In this document: positions 1 to 6,519 of the stretch, in pieces
Numbering within the stretch: position 1 is the first letter of the stretch
How the letters are laid out: each line of letters begins with the position of its first letter
Assembly (NCBI GenBank): GCA_045863035.1
Contig: BTUV01000083.1
Coordinates: 1 to 13,208, forward strand
Direction of reading: 5' to 3'
Length of the DNA: 13,208 nucleotides
Source of the DNA: H2-BAC3 sp045863035
Lineage (GTDB): Bacteria; Bacteroidota; Ignavibacteria; Ignavibacteriales; Ignavibacteriaceae
Notes under the pieces: generated by a model
Database searches by the model: none
Told to the model about the DNA's origin: nothing
Seen by the model: the letters and a program-made list of their open reading frames with translations, nothing else
Position numbers and translations under genes: made by a program

Positions 1-1
1 C

Positions 2-54
2 TGCAATCGCCGTGATGATTTAATGCCGTGTATAAATCCCCGGCGGCGATTGCA
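2..54. repeat. 11-bp inverted repeat, possible stem-loop
   Basis: TGCAATCGCCG at 2-12 is perfectly complementary to CGGCGATTGCA at 44-54, with a 31-nt loop. It lies at the window edge, so it could be the tail of a larger intergenic repeat or the end of an upstream transcription unit. No T-run follows, so it is not a typical intrinsic terminator. Confidence 0.4.
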
Positions 55-140
55 AAGTCTCTACAAAAAACGAAACAAAAATATTCCGTCGTAGAGAAGT
101 CGCAAATGCCAACCGGATGTTTTATGCACGCGGATGTTTT

Positions 141-232
141 GCATTTGCATCGTCTCATCGAAGAACATGTGAAGGGTTAACATTTGCGTCGTCTCAGACA
201 AGGATGAGTGTGCGTCAGATTTGCATCGTTTC
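141..232. repeat. three degenerate direct repeats, period 37-39 nt
   Basis: GCATTTGCATCGTCTC (141-156), ACATTTGCGTCGTCTC (180-195) and AGATTTGCATCGTTTC (217-232) share a common core. The starts are 39 and 37 nt apart. The units are too short and too degenerate, and the spacers too irregular, for a CRISPR array. They look like an intergenic repeat family. Confidence 0.4.
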
Positions 233-282
233 CGGAATAACACAATGGAGGTTACGGATATATCGCCTCTCTGAGACTTGGT

Positions 283-320
283 CCCGGCTCCCTTCTCCTT
301 CCCAAGGAGAAGGGCCGGGG
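283..320. repeat. intergenic hairpin repeat (CCCTTCTCCTT / AAGGAGAAGGG)
   Basis: CCCTTCTCCTT at 290-300 pairs perfectly with AAGGAGAAGGG at 304-314 across a 3-nt loop. The stem extends through CCCGG (283-287) and CCGGG (315-319) after a two-base bulge. It is followed by GATGAGGT rather than a T-run. The form matches a palindromic intergenic repeat I associate with Bacteroidota/Chlorobiota genomes. It may act as an RNA hairpin or be a mobile miniature repeat. Confidence 0.5.
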
Positions 321-411
321 ATGAGGTTTGTTTTGTTCGGGAGGATTATAAGCGGTGTATAAAATGCAGAGCAATACCATTCAGCCGCTGCGCGGCGTGG
401 AGTAGAGCGGG

Positions 412-447
412 TTTAACTTTTATTTTTTAACTTTTAACTTTTAATTC
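412..447. repeat. AT-rich short tandem repeat (TAACTTTT units)
   Basis: Repeated TTTAACTTTTA/TAACTTTTAACTTTTAATTC units make a short simple-sequence run about 90 bp upstream of the first gene. A similar imperfect run of a different unit lies at 13144-13167. No function is evident. Confidence 0.5.
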
Positions 448-535
448 TTCATTCAAATCTGTTGGATGAGAGTATTGAATCAATTGTACTATAGTAAATC
501 ACTAAACAACAAAATCACAAAGTAAGGAAAACATC

Positions 536-787
536 ATGTCTATAAAAACCAATTTTGAAGTCGGTAATTCAGTCTGGACCTTAATAAAGGGTGAGATGGT
601 TTCGGGTATCATTAAAAGCATGACGGTAAAGATTCATCTTTCCGGAGAAACCGGTGAGAAGATTACTAATATTGCCTATTACATCACGACTGATGAGGGA
701 ATCGTGAAAAGATTAAAAGAAGGGAAAAGCAGCATGTATCATTCAGAAAAGGAATTGATAAAAGATCAAAAATCTATAACGAAATAA
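536..787 (+). CDS. small hypothetical protein (83 aa)
   Basis: I do not recognise this family. The ATG at 536 is preceded by a good ribosome-binding site (AAGGA, 8 nt upstream), which supports the start. The protein is soluble in character, without signal peptide or membrane segment. The first two thirds alternate polar and hydrophobic residues in a way that suggests a small beta-barrel or SH3-like fold: NSVWTLIKGEMVSGIIKS, then NIAYYITTDEGIV. The last 25 residues are charged and helical. The GNSVWTL...GEMVSGIIKS pattern is typical of small DNA- or protein-binding barrels, but this is only a shape argument. It stands alone, 233 nt before the next gene, with a hairpin between them. Confidence 0.6.
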   Translation: MSIKTNFEVGNSVWTLIKGEMVSGIIKSMTVKIHLSGETGEKITNIAYYITTDEGIVKRLKEGKSSMYHSEKELIKDQKSITK

Positions 788-819
788 CAAAATCAGCCAA
801 TCTTTTTGGGTACCAGGGT

Positions 820-848
820 CGGTTTTCGGGACTCCGTCCGGAAAACCG
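820..848 (+). other. strong hairpin downstream of the 536-787 gene
   Basis: CGGTTTTC (820-827) pairs with GAAAACCG (841-848). After a single G-G mismatch, GGAC (829-832) pairs with GTCC (836-839) around a 3-nt loop. That gives a 12-bp stem about 33 nt past the stop codon. No T-run follows (CCTGCGCCC), so it is either a factor-dependent or mRNA-stabilising structure or an intergenic repeat, not a classical terminator. Confidence 0.45.
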
Positions 849-1020
849 CCTGCGCCCGGTGGATGAACCTGTCATGTCATACCTCTAATAGGGGAGAATA
901 TGTTATCAGACTGGTTCGGTATTTATTTTAATCATGTCTGGTGACTTGCGCATCTCAGGAAAGACCGGTTACTTGCGTATATAAATTATTCATTTTTTAT
1001 CAAAAAAACGACCTTTCGCT

Positions 1021-1509
1021 ATGATTTCAACGATATACATTCCAAGGGAAGAGCGTCTTGCTCAAAAAGATCTGATCAGGAGGATTGCTGAGGCAGTTTA
1101 TGACTCCGAAGAAAAGATCAGTTTTATGGAGGAATTTGTTCCTCCTGGCGGCAGGGTACCGCATCCGCAGGCGGAGCTGTTTGCTCAATATCTTTCCATG
1201 GATCCCAGACAGCTTTGGGCGGTCAGTTATAAGAAACAGGTTGTTGGTTTTATTCTTATCGCGGATATTCCCCACCGTAATGCTGTGGGGTTTGGAATTG
1301 ACTGCCGCTACGCAAACTGCGGTATCATGTCTCATGCTTTTACTTTGATAAAATCCTCGCCTGAAATCCGCTTTCCCCTGTATGGATATACCTCACAAAG
1401 GAATATTGCTGTGCATCGGCTTCTTAAAAAACTGGGCTTCCTTCTGACTGACGAATCTGTTCTGTTTTTGGGGGAGCCTGCTTTCGGTTTTGTTCTGAAT
1501 AATCCGTAG
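1021..1509 (+). CDS. GNAT-like N-acetyltransferase (162 aa)
   Basis: The protein has the layout of a small GNAT acetyltransferase, which would transfer an acetyl group from acetyl-CoA to an amine. The central strand pattern WAVSYKKQVVGFILIADI (66-83) matches the beta2-beta3 region. The late segment GYTSQRNIAVHRLLKKLGF (122-140) is the typical GNAT 'N-xxA-xxLLxKLGF' end motif. The acetyl-CoA loop (R/Q-x-x-G-x-G/A) is not clear, because the segment around 90-105 (GFGIDCRYANCGIMSH) is divergent, so activity is uncertain. Residues 1-55 are an unrecognised N-terminal helical part. The substrate is unknown. No clear ribosome-binding site precedes the ATG; the upstream sequence is A-rich. The gene is isolated, with no obvious operon partner. 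Confidence 0.65.
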   Translation: MISTIYIPREERLAQKDLIRRIAEAVYDSEEKISFMEEFVPPGGRVPHPQAELFAQYLSMDPRQLWAVSYKKQVVGFILIADIPHRNAVGFGIDCRYANCGIMSHAFTLIKSSPEIRFPLYGYTSQRNIAVHRLLKKLGFLLTDESVLFLGEPAFGFVLNNP

Positions 1510-1595
1510 AGTAACAGTAGTTTTATTCACAGCTCCCTTATTATCTTTTCCTTTTTTTCAGGAAATCCCCCCTTTCTGAACCTCTTAGAACATAT

Positions 1596-1916
1596 ATGGA
1601 AAACACAGCCGCACATAACCAAAAGCATGAAGCATTATTGCAGATTATCAATATCAAGATGAAAAACATGATTACGGTATTTACTCAGGGGAGGATGTCT
1701 AAAAATGATGTTAGAAAACTGAAGGATCAGTTAAATGCCATTCTGGAAGAACATAAAGAGGATATTCAGGATTACTATTGCAGGATTGAGACCTGGTGGT
1801 GTGAGTCTCCCTGGTACCGCAAAATACAGCTTTTTATTACGGGCAGATGCAGAAAATACAGGAGGGCGCTTGGGATTGATGTCAGAATTAAGGCAAAGGA
1901 AGCTGTGCAGGAGTAA
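1596..1916 (+). CDS. small hypothetical protein (106 aa), basic and helical
   Basis: I do not recognise this family. The chain is lysine/arginine-rich and probably mostly helical. A long charged helix runs over about 35-60 (SKNDVRKLKDQLNAILEEHK), followed by an aromatic patch with three Trp and two Cys (DYYCRIETWWCESPWYRKI, 59-77) and a basic tail. Such a tail could bind nucleic acid or a membrane surface, but no motif proves this. It starts 86 nt after the GNAT-like gene without a clear ribosome-binding site. The frame has no internal rivals of better quality, so I favour a real gene with moderate confidence. Confidence 0.5.
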   Translation: MENTAAHNQKHEALLQIINIKMKNMITVFTQGRMSKNDVRKLKDQLNAILEEHKEDIQDYYCRIETWWCESPWYRKIQLFITGRCRKYRRALGIDVRIKAKEAVQE

Positions 1917-2063
1917 TCTGTTTAGTTGCCGCTGGCAGAGATTCCACACTGCCGGCTGCCAAAATCTTCTGATTTTTTTTCCCTTTAGTGAAAATCCGGA
2001 AATTCCGGCATCGGTACACTCTTATAATTAAAAATTAAGAATATTAAAAGGGAGACAATAACC

Positions 2064-2411
2064 ATGCAGAATAACAGCGGAAACGATTATCAGAAATACG
2101 GAAAACATTACAGTGATGACAGCTTCTGGAGCAAACTCGGAGAGGTGGGCAGAAAAATTCCGTTCCTGCGTGATGCTCTGGCAATGTATTTCTGTATGAT
2201 GGATGAAGCCACCCCTGTATGGGTCAAAGGTCTGATTGTGGGGGCGCTTGGTTATTTTATCTTTCCGCTTGATGCAGTACCGGATTTTATTCTGGTTGCA
2301 GGGTACCTTGATGATGCAAGTGTGATTGCCGCGGCTATTGCAGTAATTCGTATATATATTAAACCTGAGCATTGGCAGCAGGCAGATGATCTTCTTTCCT
2401 CATTCAGATAG
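2064..2411 (+). CDS. YkvA/DUF1232 family membrane-associated protein (115 aa)
   Basis: The segment at about 58-90 carries the YkvA (DUF1232) signature: GALGYFIFPLDAVPDF followed by G-YLDDASVI. In this family it forms a short helical hairpin that is hydrophobic enough to sit in or against the membrane, with conserved P-x-D-x-x-P-D and D-D residues. Biochemical function is unknown for the family. The N-terminal 50 residues are polar, with a helix (SFWSKLGEVGRKIPFLRDALAMYF) leading into the domain. Length is normal for the family. The start is well supported by AAAGGGAG about 10 nt before the ATG. The gene is isolated from its neighbours by 147 nt and 217 nt. Confidence 0.85.
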   Translation: MQNNSGNDYQKYGKHYSDDSFWSKLGEVGRKIPFLRDALAMYFCMMDEATPVWVKGLIVGALGYFIFPLDAVPDFILVAGYLDDASVIAAAIAVIRIYIKPEHWQQADDLLSSFR

Positions 2412-2529
2412 ACATGCGCAAGTTTTCCTCCTCCTCTGATTATTCTCACCCGGTCCGGATGGGACAGCCAGGATATTCTCTCAACAGTAATAAAACAGGA
2501 GGGGGTGTCGGTTCGGCAGTGCTTGAGAG

Positions 2530-2550
2530 GTCTGATCTGGTTCATCAGAC
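2530..2550 (+). promoter_or_regulatory. 7-bp inverted repeat upstream of the kinase operon
   Basis: GTCTGAT (2530-2536) and ATCAGAC (2544-2550) are perfect inverted repeats around a 7-nt spacer, about 80 nt before the first gene of the kinase/VWA/phosphatase operon. It is followed by TAAATTCTC and an A-run, so it is not a + strand terminator. It could be an operator or an RNA hairpin in the leader. This is positional inference only. Confidence 0.3.
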
Positions 2551-2628
2551 TAAATTCTCAAAAAAAACTCAAAAAATCCGGAAAACATTTGTTTCTTCTT
2601 CTCTTAGAGAGTATGAGAACACAAAAAC

Positions 2629-2931
2629 ATGGAGAATGGAACTAAGATGGGCAGAATTACAAGAATGATCAGCAACAGAGAACTCAGCGCCGGAGAACTC
2701 AGCACCTCTAACCCGGAAGAGTTAATGAGTTGGAAGATGGAGCGGCTTGCAGACCTGCAATTGAAGGGATTCATGGCTGATGCCGCAGACTTTAGCAGCC
2801 GGTACAGTCAGATTTCGCAGGAACCGGAGTTGACCGGCAAAAGTCTTGTTCTGGATATCTTGCATAAGGATCTTGAAATTGCCATCGGAGAGCCGGATAA
2901 TAATCAGTTTGCAGAACAAAGAGAAGTTTGA
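2629..2931 (+). CDS. small hypothetical protein (100 aa) at head of the kinase operon
   Basis: No known family is recognised. The protein is acidic, helical and without membrane segments. The N-terminal third contains ELSAGELS, encoded by an 11-bp direct repeat (GAGAACTCAGC at 2678-2688 and 2693-2703). The middle (SWKMERLADLQLKGFMADAADFSSRYSQI) looks like two packed helices. The start is uncertain: ATG codons at 2629, 2647 and 2665 are all in frame, and none has a clearly better ribosome-binding site. The stop lies 13 nt before the kinase ATG, and the kinase ribosome-binding site fills that gap, so the two are almost certainly co-transcribed. By context it may be an accessory or adaptor of the kinase, but nothing in the sequence shows this. 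Confidence 0.55.
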   Translation: MENGTKMGRITRMISNRELSAGELSTSNPEELMSWKMERLADLQLKGFMADAADFSSRYSQISQEPELTGKSLVLDILHKDLEIAIGEPDNNQFAEQREV

Positions 2932-2932
2932 T

Positions 2933-2944
2933 AAGGAGAAAAGG
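2933..2944 (+). promoter_or_regulatory. ribosome-binding site fixing the kinase start
   Basis: AAGGAGAAAAGG sits immediately before the ATG at 2945 and just after the upstream stop. It decides the start against the longer open frame beginning at 2846. Confidence 0.75.
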
Positions 2945-3928
2945 ATGACAAAGAAAATAACAGTATATAACAGCCAGGGGCAGCCGCAACTGTTAGGAAA
3001 ACCGATTGCTGCGGGGGGGCAGGGGAGTGTATATAATATGGAGCAGTATGATAATATAGCGGTTAAAATCTATTCAGCTCACTCCCTCGGCAAATATGCC
3101 GCAATGTATGAAGAAAAACTTGGTGCAGCCATTGAACTTGGTCGCCTGAAAAAATTTCAGGGTGTTTCATGGCCGGCGCTTATGGTATATAATGGTAAGG
3201 GCAGTTTTATTGGTTATGCCATGAAAAAGGTTGAGGGTGTGCCTGTTAACCGGCTTGCCCACGCAATGACACATAAAAAATACTTTAAGAAAATGAACCG
3301 CAAGGATGTTGCCTCCATGCTCCTTAAACTTGCGGTGAATCTCAAATCCCTTCATGAAAACGGGGTTATTGTTGGTGACCTTAATCTGAATAATATCCTT
3401 GTTAATCCGGCTGACTATACCCCGGTTATGATTGACTGCGACAGTTATCAGATTGATTATCAGGGGAAAACCTGGCATTGCCCGGTTGCGCGCCCGGAAC
3501 TTACAGCACCGGAACTCCATGGAAAGGATTTCAGCAGGGTCAAAAGATCTCTCGAAAGCGAATATTTTTCCTTCGCAATACTGGTTTTTCAGTGCCTGAT
3601 GCTCGGCCGTTACCCATATGACTGGATCGGAGGAGAAAACCCGGTCGAAAACCTTCTGCAGGGTTCCTTCCCATACGGTTCTGACAGCCATATTCAGGGT
3701 ACTGTGCCAACCGGTCCCTGGTATAAAATCTGGAGCCATATGTCGTACAAACTCAAATCAACTCTGATACAGACTCTGCGTGAAGGCGCAGCTGACCCCG
3801 GCAAGCGTGCTGATCTTGATGAATGGATAACTATTCTTAAACATTATATATTTATGCTTGAGGAAGGGCATGCTGATTCTGCAATGATACCGGCAATAAA
3901 AAAATCAAATGAATGGGTGCAGAAATAA
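2945..3928 (+). CDS. YegI-like protein kinase of the TerY-P/Yeg triad (327 aa)
   Basis: This is a eukaryotic-like Ser/Thr protein kinase of the divergent YegI type. The glycine loop GGQGSVY is at 24-30, the ATP-anchoring Lys at 41 (VKIY) and the catalytic loop GDLNLNN at 144-150, giving D145 and N150 but no HRD. The Mg-binding motif is DCD (164-166) in place of DFG, with the APE-like AP at 211-212 (LTAPELHG). All catalytic residues are therefore present. The start at 2945 is chosen over the longer frame from 2846 because AAGGAGAAAAGG directly precedes it and the longer frame would overlap the upstream gene. The C-terminus stops soon after the kinase fold, so the helix-hairpin-helix or zinc-ribbon tails seen in many relatives are absent. 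It precedes a VWA and a PP2C gene, which is the classic triad; it would phosphorylate proteins in the cytoplasm, with substrate unknown. Confidence 0.88.
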   Translation: MTKKITVYNSQGQPQLLGKPIAAGGQGSVYNMEQYDNIAVKIYSAHSLGKYAAMYEEKLGAAIELGRLKKFQGVSWPALMVYNGKGSFIGYAMKKVEGVPVNRLAHAMTHKKYFKKMNRKDVASMLLKLAVNLKSLHENGVIVGDLNLNNILVNPADYTPVMIDCDSYQIDYQGKTWHCPVARPELTAPELHGKDFSRVKRSLESEYFSFAILVFQCLMLGRYPYDWIGGENPVENLLQGSFPYGSDSHIQGTVPTGPWYKIWSHMSYKLKSTLIQTLREGAADPGKRADLDEWITILKHYIFMLEEGHADSAMIPAIKKSNEWVQK

Positions 3929-4009
3929 TCTGATTTTTCCGGAAAGTATTCCGTCCTCTCACTCTTAAAGGATAGTTAAAGAAACACAATTACAAAAGGA
4001 TAACAGAAA

Positions 4010-4723
4010 ATGAACTTCTACAACAACTCAAAGGAAAACACTAATATGAACAGCAACTCAGTAGTAAAATATTCGGATGATCTTGTAACCAATCCGACCT
4101 CCAGAATTGCCTGCACATTACTGCTCGATATCAGCGGAAGTATGTCCGGTGATCCGATTGATGCACTTAACGACGGCCTGAAACGATTTGTCAAGGATGT
4201 GAAAGCGGACGATTTTGCTGCCTATGCCGTGGATCTGGCCATTGTTACCTTCGGTGGCAGTGTTCAGGTTCACACGCCGTTTCAGAATATGAGTTCAGTA
4301 ACGGTGGAGGAGCTCTATGCCGGCGGCGGCACTCCGATGGGTGAGGCGGTTGAGGTAGCAATGGATTTGCTTGAGGAGCGTAAGGATGAGTATAAAAGAA
4401 ATGGTGTGAGTTATTACCGCCCCTGGATGTTCTTGATGACTGACGGCCAGCCTACTGACAGCTACGTGAATCAGGCACAAGCGCTTAAAAAAGCCAATAT
4501 TCTCAAACAGGTTGTAACCTTTGGTATCGGAATAGGAGATGGCTGCGATTTTAATACGCTGGCTAAATTCTGCCCTGATGAAAGACCTCCGGTTAAACTT
4601 GCTGATATCAATTTTCGTGACTTCTTCCTTTGGCTCTCGCAGAGTCTCCGACAGGTCAGTTCCTCAGTCCCGGGCACAAAACTTGCCCTCCCTCCTACGG
4701 ACGGTTGGACTATTGATCTTTAG
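4010..4723 (+). CDS. TerY/YegL-like VWA-domain protein (237 aa)
   Basis: This is a single von Willebrand factor A domain of the TerY/YegL kind, expected to bind a metal and a protein partner and act as scaffold between kinase and phosphatase. The metal site (MIDAS) is complete: D40-x-S42-x-S44 in LLLDISGSM, T108 in GGGTPMGEA and D145 in LMTDGQPTD. The short tail LALPPTDGW is typical of TerY-like proteins; there is no zinc ribbon and no signal peptide, so it is cytoplasmic. Two starts are possible, 4010 and 4046. Both have AAAGGA-type sites upstream, so the first 12 residues are uncertain. It lies 81 nt after the kinase and 61 nt before the PP2C gene, so the order kinase-VWA-phosphatase supports one operon. 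Confidence 0.9.
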   Translation: MNFYNNSKENTNMNSNSVVKYSDDLVTNPTSRIACTLLLDISGSMSGDPIDALNDGLKRFVKDVKADDFAAYAVDLAIVTFGGSVQVHTPFQNMSSVTVEELYAGGGTPMGEAVEVAMDLLEERKDEYKRNGVSYYRPWMFLMTDGQPTDSYVNQAQALKKANILKQVVTFGIGIGDGCDFNTLAKFCPDERPPVKLADINFRDFFLWLSQSLRQVSSSVPGTKLALPPTDGWTIDL

Positions 4724-4784
4724 TCTCAAGTCGATAATTGATAGTCTTAAGAAAATTTTATGCAGAAAAGGTAAGAGAACTATA

Positions 4785-6236
4785 ATGGCAGCTAAAAATC
4801 TATCGGTCAGTCAGCAGCTTATGGAAACTATTAAGCAATCCTCCTCAGCTCAGCATACTGCACTTCTGAAAGACATAAAAAAGCAGGGGGATGGTTTTGT
4901 CATAAGTAAGAAGGAATTCTTCAGAAACCTTGTTTTGTTCACCCCGGATCAGTTGATACTATTTTGCGACGATAATGATGGGCTGCGCCTTGCACTCAGA
5001 GCGTTAGATCCTCCGGTGATTGTCCCGCAGCAGACCGCTATTGAACCCCGGGAAAAAGATTCTGAAGACGCGGCAGTAAATCCAGTACTCTCCGGCAGAA
5101 CCCTCCCGGTGCCAGAGGTACTGCAAAAACTGCCGGTAACTGATGATCAGGCAGCTGAAATCCGGCTGGGAGCTCAGTCAGCAGAGCATTCACTCCCTTC
5201 AAATGAGACTATGAAAAATTCCGGGCGGGAGGTTTCCGGATCGGATTCCATATCACTACCTGACTCCATTGGAAACAGCCCCGATAAAACGCAACAGAAG
5301 GCCGTCTTCAATAAGAAAGAAACAGCCGGTACCTCACCGTTTTCTCATGCAGGAACGATTACCTCTCCCCGGGTCACAGAAATTGCAGCAGAGCAATCCC
5401 CGGTGAAGGAGATAACCAAAAAAAACTCAGTTTCTCCGCAGGAACCTTCAATAACTCAGGTTTCGGCAAAAAAGTGGAGCAACGCTGCGCACGCTGTGGC
5501 AGGTAAAAGTCATCTTCGGGTTTATCCCCCGGTTCCGTGTCAGGATGCAGCAATCGCCTTGGTTGGACCATACCCTGCGGTTATTGTGTGTGATGGTGCC
5601 GGCAGTTCCCCTTTGTCGCATATCGGTGCGGTTAAAGTTTCGGAGGGACTTTCAATTCTTGCCTCCAGTCTTGCCCCGCTTCATGCAGTTATGCTCGATC
5701 AGGATAAGAGCAGTGCTTTCACTGAAAGGGAGTATGTAACCATCTGGATCAAGTATGCCGTGGAGACAGTACGGCAGCTTACTCAGCAGCTTGCACATCC
5801 TTTTTCGGCATTCCGCTCTACACTTCTTTTGGCGGTTGCAGGTAAAAAAAGAGTTTTCTGGCTGCAGATCGGTGACGGTTTCATCATATTTGAAAGGGGA
5901 AACAAACTCTTTCCGGCTGCACCCCCGGTTAAAGGGGAATATGCCAATGAAACATCCTTCCTTGCTGAAAAACTTAATTCATCAGAATTTGCTTTCGGAT
6001 TTGAACCTGCTCAGGAAATCACCGGAATCATCGCATTTACTGATGGAGCAGGCGAGCGGCTGATAAGCAATGACGGAACCAGAATAGCCGGAAAACTTGG
6101 TCTGATGCTTGAAGAGCTTCGTTTGGGTAAGTTAAATGGTGATGATATTCGCAGTTTTCTCTCTGATGCAGCAGTCTGGTCGGGTACTTCCGGTGATGAT
6201 AAGAGCATTGCAATGATATCCTCAGCCGGAAATTAG
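4785..6236 (+). CDS. PP2C-family protein phosphatase of the TerY-P triad (483 aa)
   Basis: The C-terminal half (about 230-480) is a PP2C (PPM) metal-dependent Ser/Thr phosphatase, the eraser for the kinase two genes upstream. The metal-binding motifs are in order: QDAA (D254), VCDGAGSS (D270, G271), STLLLAV (345-351), QIGDGF (D364), FTDGAGER (D420) and GDDKS (D471, D472). Residues 1-75 form a separate helical domain, which I do not recognise. Residues about 80-228 are a Ser/Pro/Glu-rich, probably disordered linker that could itself be phosphorylated. The start at 4785 is preferred over the longer frame from 4539, which would overlap the VWA gene by 185 nt; AAAAGGTAAGAG lies just upstream. It is longer than E. 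coli YegK-type phosphatases because of the linker. Confidence 0.9.
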   Translation: MAAKNLSVSQQLMETIKQSSSAQHTALLKDIKKQGDGFVISKKEFFRNLVLFTPDQLILFCDDNDGLRLALRALDPPVIVPQQTAIEPREKDSEDAAVNPVLSGRTLPVPEVLQKLPVTDDQAAEIRLGAQSAEHSLPSNETMKNSGREVSGSDSISLPDSIGNSPDKTQQKAVFNKKETAGTSPFSHAGTITSPRVTEIAAEQSPVKEITKKNSVSPQEPSITQVSAKKWSNAAHAVAGKSHLRVYPPVPCQDAAIALVGPYPAVIVCDGAGSSPLSHIGAVKVSEGLSILASSLAPLHAVMLDQDKSSAFTEREYVTIWIKYAVETVRQLTQQLAHPFSAFRSTLLLAVAGKKRVFWLQIGDGFIIFERGNKLFPAAPPVKGEYANETSFLAEKLNSSEFAFGFEPAQEITGIIAFTDGAGERLISNDGTRIAGKLGLMLEELRLGKLNGDDIRSFLSDAAVWSGTSGDDKSIAMISSAGN

Positions 6237-6262
6237 CATACTAGTTTTGGATTATTTGACAG

Positions 6263-6496
6263 GTGAACCGTACTGTTTTTGGTAGTTCAGATGATAACAG
6301 TCATCCTAAGTATTTTTCTGAGATGCTGTTAAGAAGTGAGGCAGTTGAGTGCCTGCGGCAGCATGTAATAACGGATGCTGAAGGTCAAAGATATATATTC
6401 CCCGGTCAGCAGAGGGATGCGATGGTGACTGTCCAAAATATATATCAGCTGCTCCTTCAGGGCAAAAGTCTTCCTGAATATGCTTGTACATTGTAA
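6263..6496 (+). CDS. small hypothetical protein (77 aa) closing the kinase operon
   Basis: The frame opens with GTG at 6263, only 26 nt after the phosphatase stop, and has no strong ribosome-binding site. The ATG at 6323 (residue 21) is an alternative start. No known domain is seen. The sequence SEAVECLRQHVITDAEGQRYIF followed by GQQRDAMVTVQNIYQLLLQ suggests helix, short hairpin and helix, soluble and cytoplasmic. The gene ends 23 nt before the stop of the opposing P-loop kinase gene, so it closes the operon by convergence. It could be a small regulator of the triad, but this rests on position only. Confidence 0.5.
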   Translation: MNRTVFGSSDDNSHPKYFSEMLLRSEAVECLRQHVITDAEGQRYIFPGQQRDAMVTVQNIYQLLLQGKSLPEYACTL

Positions 6497-6519
6497 GAGT
6501 GATTTTAGTATGTCATTTC

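Larger units (their letters stand above)
1..535. other. gene-free, repeat-rich leader region
   Basis: I see no credible gene in these 535 bases. The open frames present run through intergenic repeats and have no coding character. The stretch holds an 11-bp inverted repeat at 2-12/44-54, three degenerate copies of a 16-nt ATTTGC-TCGT motif (141-156, 180-195, 217-232), a strong hairpin at 290-314, a small GCCGC/GCGGC hairpin at 384-396 and an AT-rich run at 412-447. The promoter of the gene at 536 must lie near the right end, but no convincing -35/-10 pair is visible. Confidence 0.6.

Noticed and set aside
141..232. CRISPR array
   Set aside because: Only three degenerate 16-nt units with spacers of unequal length and no cas genes.
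61..243. - strand open frame of 60 aa
   Set aside because: It overlaps the short repeats and has no coding character.
117..362. + strand open frame of 81 aa
   Set aside because: It runs through intergenic repeats and the 290-314 hairpin, without family resemblance or ribosome-binding site.
820..900. Riboswitch upstream of the GNAT-like gene
   Set aside because: A hairpin is present, but no known aptamer core can be matched by eye and no terminator follows.
2414..2668. 84-aa + strand frame overlapping the operon's first gene
   Set aside because: Low-complexity composition, no ribosome-binding site, and it overlaps a better frame.
2846..2944. Longer N-terminus for the kinase from the ATG at 2846
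   Set aside because: It would overlap the upstream gene, while a strong ribosome-binding site precedes the ATG at 2945 and the kinase fold begins there.
4539..4784. Longer N-terminus for the PP2C from the ATG at 4539
   Set aside because: It overlaps the VWA coding region in another frame; the start at 4785 has a ribosome-binding site.
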